Source: Zetaproteobacteria bacterium
Lineage (GTDB): Bacteria > Pseudomonadota > Zetaproteobacteria > Mariprofundales > Mariprofundaceae
Reading direction: 5' to 3'
Length of the DNA: 34,869 bases
Assembly: GCA_003233235.1 (NCBI GenBank)
Contig: QILF01000134.1
Location: 1-34,869, forward strand
This document shows positions 23,724 to 32,136 of the stretch, piece after piece. The translations under genes and the position numbers were made by a program. The notes under the pieces are model-generated. The model saw nothing but the letters and a program-made list of their open reading frames with translations, ran no database searches and was not told the DNA's origin. Positions within the stretch are counted from its first letter, which is position 1, and the number at the start of each line of letters is the position of its first letter.

Positions 23724-24791
23724 TCAGGCTGTAGCGCCTTCGTCATTCTTAGCCGTAGCCTGATCATGGTACAAACCATCTTTCTTCATGCGCATATTCC
23801 ACAGGAAGCAGGCAATCAGGAACACACCGCCACTAATGCCCACATCAACCCAGGACGATAAAAATGGCGTGTGGTCAAGATCATTTGCACGCGGACTGAT
23901 AATCCACATATAGTGCTCCAGGAAGGTTCCCATCAAAATACTGGCTGAAGGAATCAGCATCAGGGCCGGAGAAGTCCGCATCGCTGCAAAAATCAACATC
24001 AGGAATGGAATAAACGAATTCATAAAGAAGAACAGCCAGAACAGGAACCAGTTCGGCCCGTCCATCATATTGTTATATCTGAACATCTCTTCCGGTAAAT
24101 CTGCATACCACATCACCAGATACTGCATGAAAAAGGCATAAGTCCAGATGATGGTTAAAGCCAGCATAATCTGGGCGCAATAATTGAACACATAATCATG
24201 TGTCGGACGTTTCAGAACACCGCGCGTGCGCAGGAAGTACAGCGCGACAATGAAGAAAGCCAGGAACATGCGCATCATGCTCTCAAAATGGTACGGAGCA
24301 TAAATAGGACTCCACCAACGCGGTAGCTGGGTCATCTCGAAATCCCATGCGACAATGGTGCCGTAAATACAATAAACAAATGGCACGAGCAGCGCGATAT
24401 TGCGAAAGCGCCTGCGGTCGGCAGCAGGTGCTGTCGGATAATCCTTTTTCTGAAGCTTCACGAAATAACTACAGAAGGCCCATACGGCCAGATAAAGCAC
24501 AATCTGGCGAACATCAAAAAATAATGTGTTGTGCCAACCATTCAGCGGTTGACCGAAAGTTTCACCATTCATCCAAGGAAACGATTTCCCGCCTGAAGCC
24601 AGAATAATAAGCAGTAACACAAAACCCAGCGGGAACAATGCGGTAGCGGATGACATCAGGTAACGCACTTCATAACGCCATTTACCATTCACCAGATGCA
24701 ACACCGAGCACCAGAAGATACCCGCCAGCGGCAAATAAAGGGTAAACAGATAATTGTCTATCAGGACAGCCCAATTTCCATATGAATTCAT
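23724..24791 (-). CDS. actF: Alternative complex III quinol-related membrane subunit ActF
   Basis: This 355-residue integral membrane protein has about ten hydrophobic helices and belongs to the ActF group, a divergent relative of NrfD/ActC. It opens YGNWAVLIDNYLFTLYLP; a conserved-looking aromatic helix (NWFLFWLFFFMNSFIPFL) and a late EHYMWIISPRA segment can be seen. In alternative complex III, ActC and ActF form the membrane core beneath the cytochromes. It is the last gene of the operon, three bases after actE, and is followed by a strong terminator. The C-terminal tail is short and charged. Confidence 0.88.
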   Translation of the reverse strand: MNSYGNWAVLIDNYLFTLYLPLAGIFWCSVLHLVNGKWRYEVRYLMSSATALFPLGFVLLLIILASGGKSFPWMNGETFGQPLNGWHNTLFFDVRQIVLYLAVWAFCSYFVKLQKKDYPTAPAADRRRFRNIALLVPFVYCIYGTIVAWDFEMTQLPRWWSPIYAPYHFESMMRMFLAFFIVALYFLRTRGVLKRPTHDYVFNYCAQIMLALTIIWTYAFFMQYLVMWYADLPEEMFRYNNMMDGPNWFLFWLFFFMNSFIPFLMLIFAAMRTSPALMLIPSASILMGTFLEHYMWIISPRANDLDHTPFLSSWVDVGISGGVFLIACFLWNMRMKKDGLYHDQATAKNDEGATA

Positions 24792-24794
24792 GCT

Positions 24795-25349
24795 TTACTC
24801 CTTACCCTTATTGATCACTGGCGCGAGTTCCTTGGCACGCTCTTCTTTCGTTTTGGCGGCCATACCCTTCTCAATCACATTGCGGAGATAATTAACCACA
24901 TCCCAGCGTTCAGTGGGTGACATGTCATAACCGTATCGCGGCATGAGATAACTACCAAAGGTAATGGTTCCCCAAAGCCAACCATCGGTTAGTTCCTTAA
25001 CATAATCAGAACTCAAATCGGCTGGCGGAGCTTCAAATACCATACCGACAGGCCCGTTACCGGTACCTGATTCACCGTGACAAGGCATGCAATAAATTTT
25101 AAACAGTGATCGTCCTTTAAGAATGGATGCTTTCGTGGCAGCAACAGGATTCGGAATATCCTCGGCAGCATCACGATCCGCCACTTTAGTCCATGGGCCA
25201 CCGACGGGTACTGAATCCTTCGGATAGGTATTAAGCGGCCCTTCCTGCGGCTTAATGGATGGCTGATTCATAAGGTCGCGCGACCATGGCCATGCCAATG
25301 CTGCGGTTGGCAGCGCAAGAATACAGATAATTAACAAAGTTTTTTTCAT
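24795..25349 (-). CDS. actE: Alternative complex III monohaem cytochrome c subunit ActE
   Basis: This 184-residue exported cytochrome has a signal peptide ending ALA-WPW and a single haem site (CMPCH) followed by GESGTGNGPVG, with an axial Met candidate in SYLMPRYGYDM. The fold matches class I cytochrome c. In characterised complexes the ActE haem passes electrons to the next carrier. Its start overlaps the actD stop by four bases. Unlike some relatives it has no evident lipobox, so anchoring is uncertain. Confidence 0.9.
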   Translation of the reverse strand: MKKTLLIICILALPTAALAWPWSRDLMNQPSIKPQEGPLNTYPKDSVPVGGPWTKVADRDAAEDIPNPVAATKASILKGRSLFKIYCMPCHGESGTGNGPVGMVFEAPPADLSSDYVKELTDGWLWGTITFGSYLMPRYGYDMSPTERWDVVNYLRNVIEKGMAAKTKEERAKELAPVINKGKE

Positions 25350-25879
25350 TCTGTCACTTCCCTGATTTCTAATGGTCCACAGTTTTGCAGTGCCTGACGT
25401 ACATGTTCTATGTGTTCCGGTTTCACTTCCACTTCAATGGCAATATGATCCTCACTCACTTTCGGATTATAATGCTTTGTCATGCGACGCGGCAGACCCG
25501 AATAGATCATAAAAGCAGCCAGCGTGCTTAACACGCCAAACAAAATCGTACCTTCATACATAATCACAATATCCATCGGCAACGGAATCACAGGTTTTCC
25601 GCCCTGCGGCTGGACAGTAAACATCGACTGAGCCGCTGCCGCGACCAGCAAAAAGGAACAAAGCGTTCCCGTTAGCGCGCCGAACAATGTAAAACGCTGA
25701 ATCGGTTGATGAAAGTGCCCCAGAATCTCTTCCACTTCAGGATGCTCAATCGGTGAATACAGCTCAATATGCTCCACTGCCATTTCTTTCAGATCGAGAA
25801 CCTTAAGTTCGGTGACAGCATCTCTGGCATTATCGAAATCTGCGTATGTTGCAAACAGTAAATGCTTTTTCTTTCTCAT
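25346..25879 (-). CDS. actD: Alternative complex III subunit ActD (DUF3341)
   Basis: This 177-residue protein has two central membrane helices (about residues 63-82 and 112-129) between soluble segments, the arrangement of ActD. It starts MRKKKHLLFATYADFDNARD and ends with an alpha/beta segment containing EHIEHVRQALQNCGP. ActD has no cofactor and probably stabilises the complex at the membrane. Both its ends overlap neighbours by four bases (actC upstream, actE downstream), so it is translated in a coupled chain. Confidence 0.9.
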   Translation of the reverse strand: MRKKKHLLFATYADFDNARDAVTELKVLDLKEMAVEHIELYSPIEHPEVEEILGHFHQPIQRFTLFGALTGTLCSFLLVAAAAQSMFTVQPQGGKPVIPLPMDIVIMYEGTILFGVLSTLAAFMIYSGLPRRMTKHYNPKVSEDHIAIEVEVKPEHIEHVRQALQNCGPLEIREVTE

Positions 25880-27273
25880 TTCAAGCCCACCTCCGTCTGC
25901 ATCACTTCATCCTTAATCTTACTAATATCTTCCATCTCATCGCGAGAACTGGCGATCCGGCGGTGGAAGACCATTTCCTTCACTTCATACATGGATACGC
26001 TCGGGAAAATCTTGCAGAAAATAAGGAATAGCATGGTAAACCAACCAAAGCTCGCCACCGTCAAAGTCATCTGAATCGTACCCGGCCACACCACAGCCCA
26101 AGTCCACGGCATATGGTTGCTGGCCAGCGGCGGACTGACAATCTGAAAGCGCTCCAGCCACATGCCAAGTTGCAGCACCAGCGACAACCAGAACATCGCC
26201 CACATATTGTGCCGGAATTTCTCAAAGGCCATCGCAAAAGGCGCCACAGTAGCGCATAACAGCATGCCCCAAACCACCGGTGCATACGGCCCGATAAATT
26301 TCTGAATCAACACTTCCTTCTCAAACATGTCGTTCGAATACCAGATAGCCGCATATTCTCCGAGATTCAGGAAATTCCAGACCATGGCGATAGCGAAGGT
26401 CAACTTCACCGTCTTGTCCATAATCTCCGTGGTCATGTAAGCCTCAAACCTGAATAGATAACGAAGCATCACGAACAGGGTGATAATAGCGGCACAACCG
26501 GAATACAAAGCACCAGCCACGAAATAAGGCGGGAAGGATGTAATGTGCCAGTCAGGAACCATGGACATGGCAAAATCAGAAGCCACGATGGAATGCACCG
26601 AAACAGCCAGTGGAACCAAGAAGCAGGCAAGCAAGACATACGTTTTGCGGAAGGCAACCCATTCGGTCGCTCGTCCCATCCAACCCAATGACATGGCTGT
26701 ATACAATTTCTTGCGCCAACCCTTGGCATTATCGCGGCAAATCGCCAAATCGGGAATCATGCCAACATACAGGAACAGCGCTGAGCTGGTTGCATAAGTC
26801 GTAATAGCAGCAGCATCCCACAATAGCGGTGAACGGAAGTTCGGCCAGATCGTGCGCTCATTCGGATACGGTAGCACCCAATACATATCCCACACGCGAC
26901 CCAGATGAATCACCGGAAAAATAGCCGCAGTAAGAATGGAAAACAGTGTCATTGCCTCGGCAAAACGGTAAATCGGCTTGCGCCAGTCCGCCTTGGTCAG
27001 CAACAAAATAGCTGACAACAACGTGCCGGAATGACTCATGCCAATCCAGAACACAAAGTTAGAGATATACAATTGCCAATAATGCGGCCTATTCATCAAT
27101 GCCGTGCCGAGGCCGTAGTTATACTGATAGGCCTCCGCTGCAACACCAGCTAATACCAGCGTAAAGCAGACGGCTATAACCACCCAGAATAAAGGCCTTG
27201 GGGATTCGAGACTGGCCAAAACATCCTTATTAATTTTTGCCCATTCTATGTCTTTCATGCTGTATGAACTCAT
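25876..27273 (-). CDS. actC: Alternative complex III NrfD-like quinol-binding subunit ActC
   Basis: This 465-residue NrfD/PsrC-family membrane protein has about ten helices. Landmarks are the early ISNFVFWIGMSHSGTLLSAI helix and PVIHLGRVWDMYWVLPYP, which in the family contributes to the quinol site. A cytoplasmic tail of ~50 polar residues follows the last helix. ActC oxidises quinol and donates electrons to ActB2. Its start lies 54 bases after actB2 with a GAGGGG site at a rather long distance; a second in-frame Met (MKDIEW) is five codons in. Confidence 0.92.
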   Translation of the reverse strand: MSSYSMKDIEWAKINKDVLASLESPRPLFWVVIAVCFTLVLAGVAAEAYQYNYGLGTALMNRPHYWQLYISNFVFWIGMSHSGTLLSAILLLTKADWRKPIYRFAEAMTLFSILTAAIFPVIHLGRVWDMYWVLPYPNERTIWPNFRSPLLWDAAAITTYATSSALFLYVGMIPDLAICRDNAKGWRKKLYTAMSLGWMGRATEWVAFRKTYVLLACFLVPLAVSVHSIVASDFAMSMVPDWHITSFPPYFVAGALYSGCAAIITLFVMLRYLFRFEAYMTTEIMDKTVKLTFAIAMVWNFLNLGEYAAIWYSNDMFEKEVLIQKFIGPYAPVVWGMLLCATVAPFAMAFEKFRHNMWAMFWLSLVLQLGMWLERFQIVSPPLASNHMPWTWAVVWPGTIQMTLTVASFGWFTMLFLIFCKIFPSVSMYEVKEMVFHRRIASSRDEMEDISKIKDEVMQTEVGLK

Positions 27274-27327
27274 TTTAATTCATTCCCCTCTGCTCTGTAA
27301 AAGAAAACTCTAATAGACAGCTACGAA

Positions 27328-28185
27328 TCAGGCTTCAGTGTCGCGTACACGATCCAAGTACATGACACACGGCTCTACATTCAATTCTTCAAACACGCGA
27401 TAACCGCGCACATCCTCACTCTTATCCTGTTCAAAATGTTCCAACTCAACCTGATGCGATTCCCAGCCCCGTTTAACTTTGCTGTCCTCGTCTTTCAGAT
27501 TGCCGAACACAATCGCCTGTGTCGGGCAGCTCTGCTGGCAGGCGGTCAATAATGTGCCGTCTTCGACATGATCGTGATGACCAGCATCCTCGGCGGCATC
27601 CTTGGCGCTGCGAATACGTTGCACGCAGAAAGTGCATTTTTCCATTATGCCTTTGCTACGTACCGTCACATCCGGATTCAACTGCATTTCCAACGGATGC
27701 GGCAATTCATTCCAGAAATCGAAGAAATTAAAATAACGTACCTTGAACGGACAGTTGTTACCGCAGTAACGTGAACCCACGCAGCGGTTATACACCTGAG
27801 CATTCAGAGCATCCGGTGTATGGTATGTCGCCGCTACCGGGCAAACAGGTTCGCAAGGGGCGTGATTACACTGCTGACACATCATCGGAAGATAATGCGC
27901 ACCACGCTCGGGATGATCCGTTGCTTCCTCTATATCCACATCTGGGTTGTCTTCCGGCTCAGTCCAGAAACGCTCAATGCGCATCCAATGCATCGAATGT
28001 CCCGAACCACAATGCTCCTTACCGACTACAGGAAGGTTATTTTCCGCATAACAAGCTGTCACGCACGCGCCGCAGCCTGTACACTTATTGAGGTCAATGG
28101 ACATGCCCCACATATACGGTTCATCCGCATAATAATCATGCTGACGTAAGCGGGACCAGTTTTCCAGCATCCGTTTCAGTGCCAT
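27328..28185 (-). CDS. actB2: Alternative complex III iron-sulfur subunit, ActB C-terminal half as a separate protein
   Basis: This 285-residue ferredoxin-like subunit has four cysteine clusters in the style of DmsB/NrfC: CTGCGACVTAC, CQQCNHAPCEPVC, CVGSRYCGNNCPFK and CTFCVQR with a late CPTQA. In known complexes the corresponding part of ActB carries three [4Fe-4S] clusters and one [3Fe-4S] and links ActC to the cytochromes. It is normally fused to the large ActB1 domain; here a stop and a new ATG separate them by three bases, and the ribosome site AAGGAGG lies in the last codons of actB1. Confidence 0.9.
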   Translation of the reverse strand: MALKRMLENWSRLRQHDYYADEPYMWGMSIDLNKCTGCGACVTACYAENNLPVVGKEHCGSGHSMHWMRIERFWTEPEDNPDVDIEEATDHPERGAHYLPMMCQQCNHAPCEPVCPVAATYHTPDALNAQVYNRCVGSRYCGNNCPFKVRYFNFFDFWNELPHPLEMQLNPDVTVRSKGIMEKCTFCVQRIRSAKDAAEDAGHHDHVEDGTLLTACQQSCPTQAIVFGNLKDEDSKVKRGWESHQVELEHFEQDKSEDVRGYRVFEELNVEPCVMYLDRVRDTEA

Positions 28186-28188
28186 GGC

Positions 28189-30513
28189 TTAGGCCTCCTT
28201 CTCTGAATGGTCGAATTTATCGGCCGTGGTGGTCTTGACGAGGTCGCGTCCGGCCTGTCGGCTGGTATTGCTTTCCAGCACCAAATCACCGTGTTTCAAT
28301 GTCACTAACTTACCGCGATCTGCCACTCTGGTGAGCTTCACATCCGTTGCATAGGTCGCCAATTCACCGGAATTTTTATCAAATTTGGCAGTCAGGATGC
28401 TGAATGGATTAACGCCCACGCCCTTGGCATAACGGCCATATTCGGTGTGCCCCTGTCCCAGCGGAATCGCTATAGCATCTTTATGGATACCCGGGAAAAC
28501 GACCACCTTCACATCGACTTTACCGGCGGCAGAAGCAACATTCACCACATCACCGGTAATCACGCCCAGCTTTTCGGCAGTCTTGGGATGAATTTCCACC
28601 CATGAATCCCACACCACTTCGGCCAACTGATCCGGCAACTCCTGCAACCACGGCAGATTGGCATGACGCCCGTCCCACAAACCCAGACGTGCGGATGGAA
28701 TCAAACGGAAGGGATATTGAGTATTCTGTTTTTCTTTCGGTAGACTTACAGCAGACACGCGTGCCTGAATATCAGGCGCTTTCTCAACCTGCATGTGTAC
28801 AAATCCAGTTGCCATCACACCCTGATGGAATGCTTCTTCCTCAGTTTGCCCCGGTACGCTTGGCTTGGGCGGATTAACCAGTGCCGGACGCATCGTCCAC
28901 AAGGCATTGGTAACATACGCCTGATAATTGTCCCACTGATTATAATTCGTATCCATGTGCTTCAAAACAGCCAGCAACACATCACCAAAGGCGCGCGTAC
29001 CGCCTTCGCCGAACACGGGATTCATCACCGGTTGCTGAATACCAAGGTATCCATCTTCGGCGGCATAGGCTGGCGCAGTGGTATTCCACTCTTCCAGATA
29101 GGAATGAATCGGCAGCACCAGATCGCAGGCCATGCTTGTCTCATCCGGGAACATAGAGAATGAAACACGGAATTTAGCTTTAGCAAAAGCCTTCTCCGCC
29201 TGCATAAAATCAGGCGCCTGATACAGAGGATTGCTACCGAACACGACAGCCGTATCAATCTTACCACTGTTCAAATCATCCAGCATGGATTTGGCTTCGG
29301 CCCAACCGCCCATACGCGGCATTAAGTTAGGGAACGGCGACTTACCGCGCGGCAGAATGGTCTTGCCAACGTTACCCAGCATGACATTCAGCATCTGAAT
29401 CACACGGGCTGTTTCCGTACCGTGCGGCACACCTTCGGCACTTGGACCCGACAACACCAAGGATGGCGAACGACTGGTCAATAGATGATGCAATTTATGA
29501 ATTCGCTCGGCGGGCACATCTGTCAGGCTTGCAATTTCATCAATATTTACTGCTTTCAGAGAAGCAACCACACTGGCTGGAATACGACTGGCATATTCAG
29601 AGCTTTGTGCCAGCAGCGAAGCCAGCGCCAATGCCAGATGCCCTTCACTACCGGGGCGGGCAGGTATCCAGCGATCAGCATTGGCTCCGGTCAGCGTCAT
29701 TTTCGGTTCGATCTGCACCAGCGTGCCGCGCGGCGCATTGCGGAAATTGGCATACTGAGCCGCAAATTGTACCGGCGACATCCATGTGCCAAGGAAATCT
29801 GCACCAAATGAGACAATCAACTGTGCTTTATCAAAATCAAGCCGTGGCATCGCAGCCCCGAACATTTCTTCATTTACTGCATGACCCACCGTTGGCGGCA
29901 GGGTATCGAAAACATAATTATTTTTACTGTCTGCGGCAGCCAGATAAGCGTCAATCAAAGCGGCATGATGACCGCTAATTGCGCCGCTCAGCCATGCCAG
30001 CTTGGCATTCTTGCGTGCCAGATGCTTGATCAGCACGTCCTCGGCCTGATCCCATGAAATCTCTACCAGCTTGCCACCTTTACGCAACAACGGCTTGGTC
30101 AGACGATCTGGATTATAATGGGCCTGCAAACCCGCCTGCCCCATCGGACAGAGACGACCATGATTGATCTTTGAGGCCGGATTGCCCTCCAGTTTCAACA
30201 CCCGACCCTCACGAATACGCGCGTGAACACCACAACCGGCCGGACACTGCCGACATGTGGAGGCATAATACATTTCAACACCGGGGCGTACAAAATCCTG
30301 TGGATCAACATTCGGCAGTACCTTTTCCTTGCGCACTTCAATGTCCACTGCATTGATAATATCGGTGTCGCCGCAACCCGTCAGAACGAGTGCGCTACCG
30401 GCACCACCCAACCCCATTACCTTCAGGAATCCGCGCCGACTCCAGCCACTGTTCAATTCCTGTTTATTCGCGGATTCCTGTTTATTCTCGGAATTCGATT
30501 TGTTTTCGTCCAT
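28189..30513 (-). CDS. actB1: Alternative complex III large subunit, molybdopterin-oxidoreductase-like ActB1 part
   Basis: This 774-residue protein of the DMSO reductase superfamily forms the periplasmic bulk of complex III. A twin-arginine signal (WSRRGFLKVMGLGGAG) leads to a lipobox-like LTGC at residues 44-47. Cysteines 87, 90, 94 and 122 form C-x2-C-x3-C-x27-C, the cluster motif of the superfamily. The region that would bind the molybdenum cofactor lies in the middle, but I cannot tell whether any cofactor is bound; characterised ActB1 domains lack one. The ATG ending at 30513 follows AAGGAG at eight bases; a longer reading frame upstream is unlikely. Confidence 0.9.
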   Translation of the reverse strand: MDENKSNSENKQESANKQELNSGWSRRGFLKVMGLGGAGSALVLTGCGDTDIINAVDIEVRKEKVLPNVDPQDFVRPGVEMYYASTCRQCPAGCGVHARIREGRVLKLEGNPASKINHGRLCPMGQAGLQAHYNPDRLTKPLLRKGGKLVEISWDQAEDVLIKHLARKNAKLAWLSGAISGHHAALIDAYLAAADSKNNYVFDTLPPTVGHAVNEEMFGAAMPRLDFDKAQLIVSFGADFLGTWMSPVQFAAQYANFRNAPRGTLVQIEPKMTLTGANADRWIPARPGSEGHLALALASLLAQSSEYASRIPASVVASLKAVNIDEIASLTDVPAERIHKLHHLLTSRSPSLVLSGPSAEGVPHGTETARVIQMLNVMLGNVGKTILPRGKSPFPNLMPRMGGWAEAKSMLDDLNSGKIDTAVVFGSNPLYQAPDFMQAEKAFAKAKFRVSFSMFPDETSMACDLVLPIHSYLEEWNTTAPAYAAEDGYLGIQQPVMNPVFGEGGTRAFGDVLLAVLKHMDTNYNQWDNYQAYVTNALWTMRPALVNPPKPSVPGQTEEEAFHQGVMATGFVHMQVEKAPDIQARVSAVSLPKEKQNTQYPFRLIPSARLGLWDGRHANLPWLQELPDQLAEVVWDSWVEIHPKTAEKLGVITGDVVNVASAAGKVDVKVVVFPGIHKDAIAIPLGQGHTEYGRYAKGVGVNPFSILTAKFDKNSGELATYATDVKLTRVADRGKLVTLKHGDLVLESNTSRQAGRDLVKTTTADKFDHSEKEA

Positions 30514-30541
30514 CGTCAAATCTCCTTGGCCCATTGTCGAC

Positions 30542-31294
30542 TTACTTATGACACTGCCAGCAATCATGCGGCGCGTGTACGATGTGGTCTTTAATTTTGG
30601 CCGGCAAATGCTCTGTCATCTTCTTGATTACAGAATTTTTCATCGTCACCGGATGTTCGGGATCAAGCACGGCCGGCTGCGGGAATTCCACTTGCATCAC
30701 AGGCTTGTCTGTCGCTGCCGTCGGAATCATCCAACGCGCTGCCGGTGCCGGTTTACCAATGTCCGACTTACCCTGAAACTGCGTATGGCAACTCAAACAC
30801 CAGCCCATCGTCATGGCGCGCACCTTCTGACCAACACTGAAGGTTTTAACATCACCATGACACATGCCGCAAACCTGCTGTGTAGGCCTGCCATCTTTGA
30901 AAATAAAACGCTGAATATGGCGTTTATGTGTGAAATACACAAAATCAGGCATATCATGGACTTTCAGCCAAGGAATCGGCTTCTTCTGCTCCCAGTAAGT
31001 AAACAACTTTTTAATGCGCGGCTTATCGCGCACGGAAGGCAAATGCTGATGGCAACCGATACACTTGGCCACAGGAGGGATACCAGCCACCATACTGCGA
31101 CGGGCAAAGGTATGGCAATACATACAATTAATCTTAAATTTGCCTGCGTGACGATCATGCGGGAATTCGATGGGCTGCGGATCGTTGCTTACATCGTCCG
31201 CCCATGCGCTAAGCGGGAGCAAACACCCCATGGCGGCTATCAATACCATCCACACCAATTTGGATGACCAGGTCATATTTATTCTTTGCCTCAT
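30542..31294 (-). CDS. actA: Alternative complex III pentahaem cytochrome c subunit ActA
   Basis: This 250-residue exported cytochrome has five haem-binding sites in order: CMYCH, CIGCH, CGMCH, CLSCH and CWQCH. A hydrophobic N-terminal segment ends at AWA-DDV. The layout matches ActA of known complexes, where the haems take electrons from ActB. The His-rich spacing segments (FPHDRHAG, FTHKRHIQ) supply distal ligands. It starts the act operon; the ATG follows GGGAGAGG. Upstream is a 149-base spacer before rpe with a T-rich tract, in which I cannot define the promoter. Confidence 0.94.
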   Translation of the reverse strand: MRQRINMTWSSKLVWMVLIAAMGCLLPLSAWADDVSNDPQPIEFPHDRHAGKFKINCMYCHTFARRSMVAGIPPVAKCIGCHQHLPSVRDKPRIKKLFTYWEQKKPIPWLKVHDMPDFVYFTHKRHIQRFIFKDGRPTQQVCGMCHGDVKTFSVGQKVRAMTMGWCLSCHTQFQGKSDIGKPAPAARWMIPTAATDKPVMQVEFPQPAVLDPEHPVTMKNSVIKKMTEHLPAKIKDHIVHAPHDCWQCHK

Positions 31295-31443
31295 ATTGAG
31301 AACCTCTCCCTAATGCGTCTAAAAAAATATGTTAGGCAGAACACCTACCTGAATACCCGCCTAGCAAACCGCTGGGGATGTTAACTTATTATTCACCTTT
31401 CTTTAACCCTTCATTTTGTGCGGAATATGCCGAACGGCTCCAG

Positions 31444-32112
31444 CTACGCGCCGTCAGCCAAAGCCCTAAGCTCGGCAATCGCTGCACTGTAATCCGGTTT
31501 TCCATAAACAGCCGAACCGGCAACAAAGGTATCGGCTCCGGCAGCAGCCACCTCAGCCATGGTCGCAACATTCACGCCACCATCCACTTCAAGCCGCGCA
31601 TCACAACCAGCGTCATCCAGCATGGTGCGCGCTTCACGAATCTTGTCGGTCACCGCATGGATATAGGACTGGCCGCCATAACCCGGATTCACACTCATCA
31701 GCAATACCAGATCGGTACAATGCAACACATTTTTAAGGGTTGAAACCGGTGTGGAAGGATTCAAACTCACCCCTGCCTTCACACCCAGCGAGCGGATATA
31801 TTGCAACGTACGCTCAAGATGAATACAGGCCTCCTGATGCACAGTAATATAATCCGCACCCGCCTTGGCAAAAGCTTCGACCTGCGTATCAGGATGATTG
31901 ACCATCAGATGCACATCAATGGGTAATTTCGTGTGCGGGCGAATCGCCTTGCACACATTGTCGCCGATGGTGATCGGCGGCACGAAGGAGCCATCCATCA
32001 CATCGAAATGAATCCAATCGCAGCCACCCTTGTCGATGGCGCGGATTTCTGCACCCAAGTCGGCAAAGTCAGCGGATAAAATTGAAGGGGCTATTACGGT
32101 CTGTTTTTTCAT
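31444..32112 (-). CDS. rpe: Ribulose-phosphate 3-epimerase
   Basis: This TIM-barrel enzyme interconverts ribulose-5-phosphate and xylulose-5-phosphate in the pentose phosphate pathway and the Calvin cycle. It has 222 residues with IAPSILSADFADL, HFDVMDGSFVPPITIG, DVHLMV, VNPGYGGQ and LEVDGGVN, which contain the metal and catalytic residues. It lies between the DUF1573/cytochrome gene (24 bases) and actA on the same strand. In an autotrophic iron or sulfur oxidiser this would link carbon fixation to respiration, but no other Calvin-cycle gene is visible here. Confidence 0.97.
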   Translation of the reverse strand: MKKQTVIAPSILSADFADLGAEIRAIDKGGCDWIHFDVMDGSFVPPITIGDNVCKAIRPHTKLPIDVHLMVNHPDTQVEAFAKAGADYITVHQEACIHLERTLQYIRSLGVKAGVSLNPSTPVSTLKNVLHCTDLVLLMSVNPGYGGQSYIHAVTDKIREARTMLDDAGCDARLEVDGGVNVATMAEVAAAGADTFVAGSAVYGKPDYSAAIAELRALADGA

Positions 32113-32136
32113 GCCGCATTTATACCTTTTTAACGT

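Noticed and set aside
28189-30513. Reading ActB1 as a formate dehydrogenase or nitrate reductase
   Set aside because: The neighbours (pentahaem ActA, ActC, DUF3341 ActD, ActE, ActF) define alternative complex III, not a catalytic molybdoenzyme operon.
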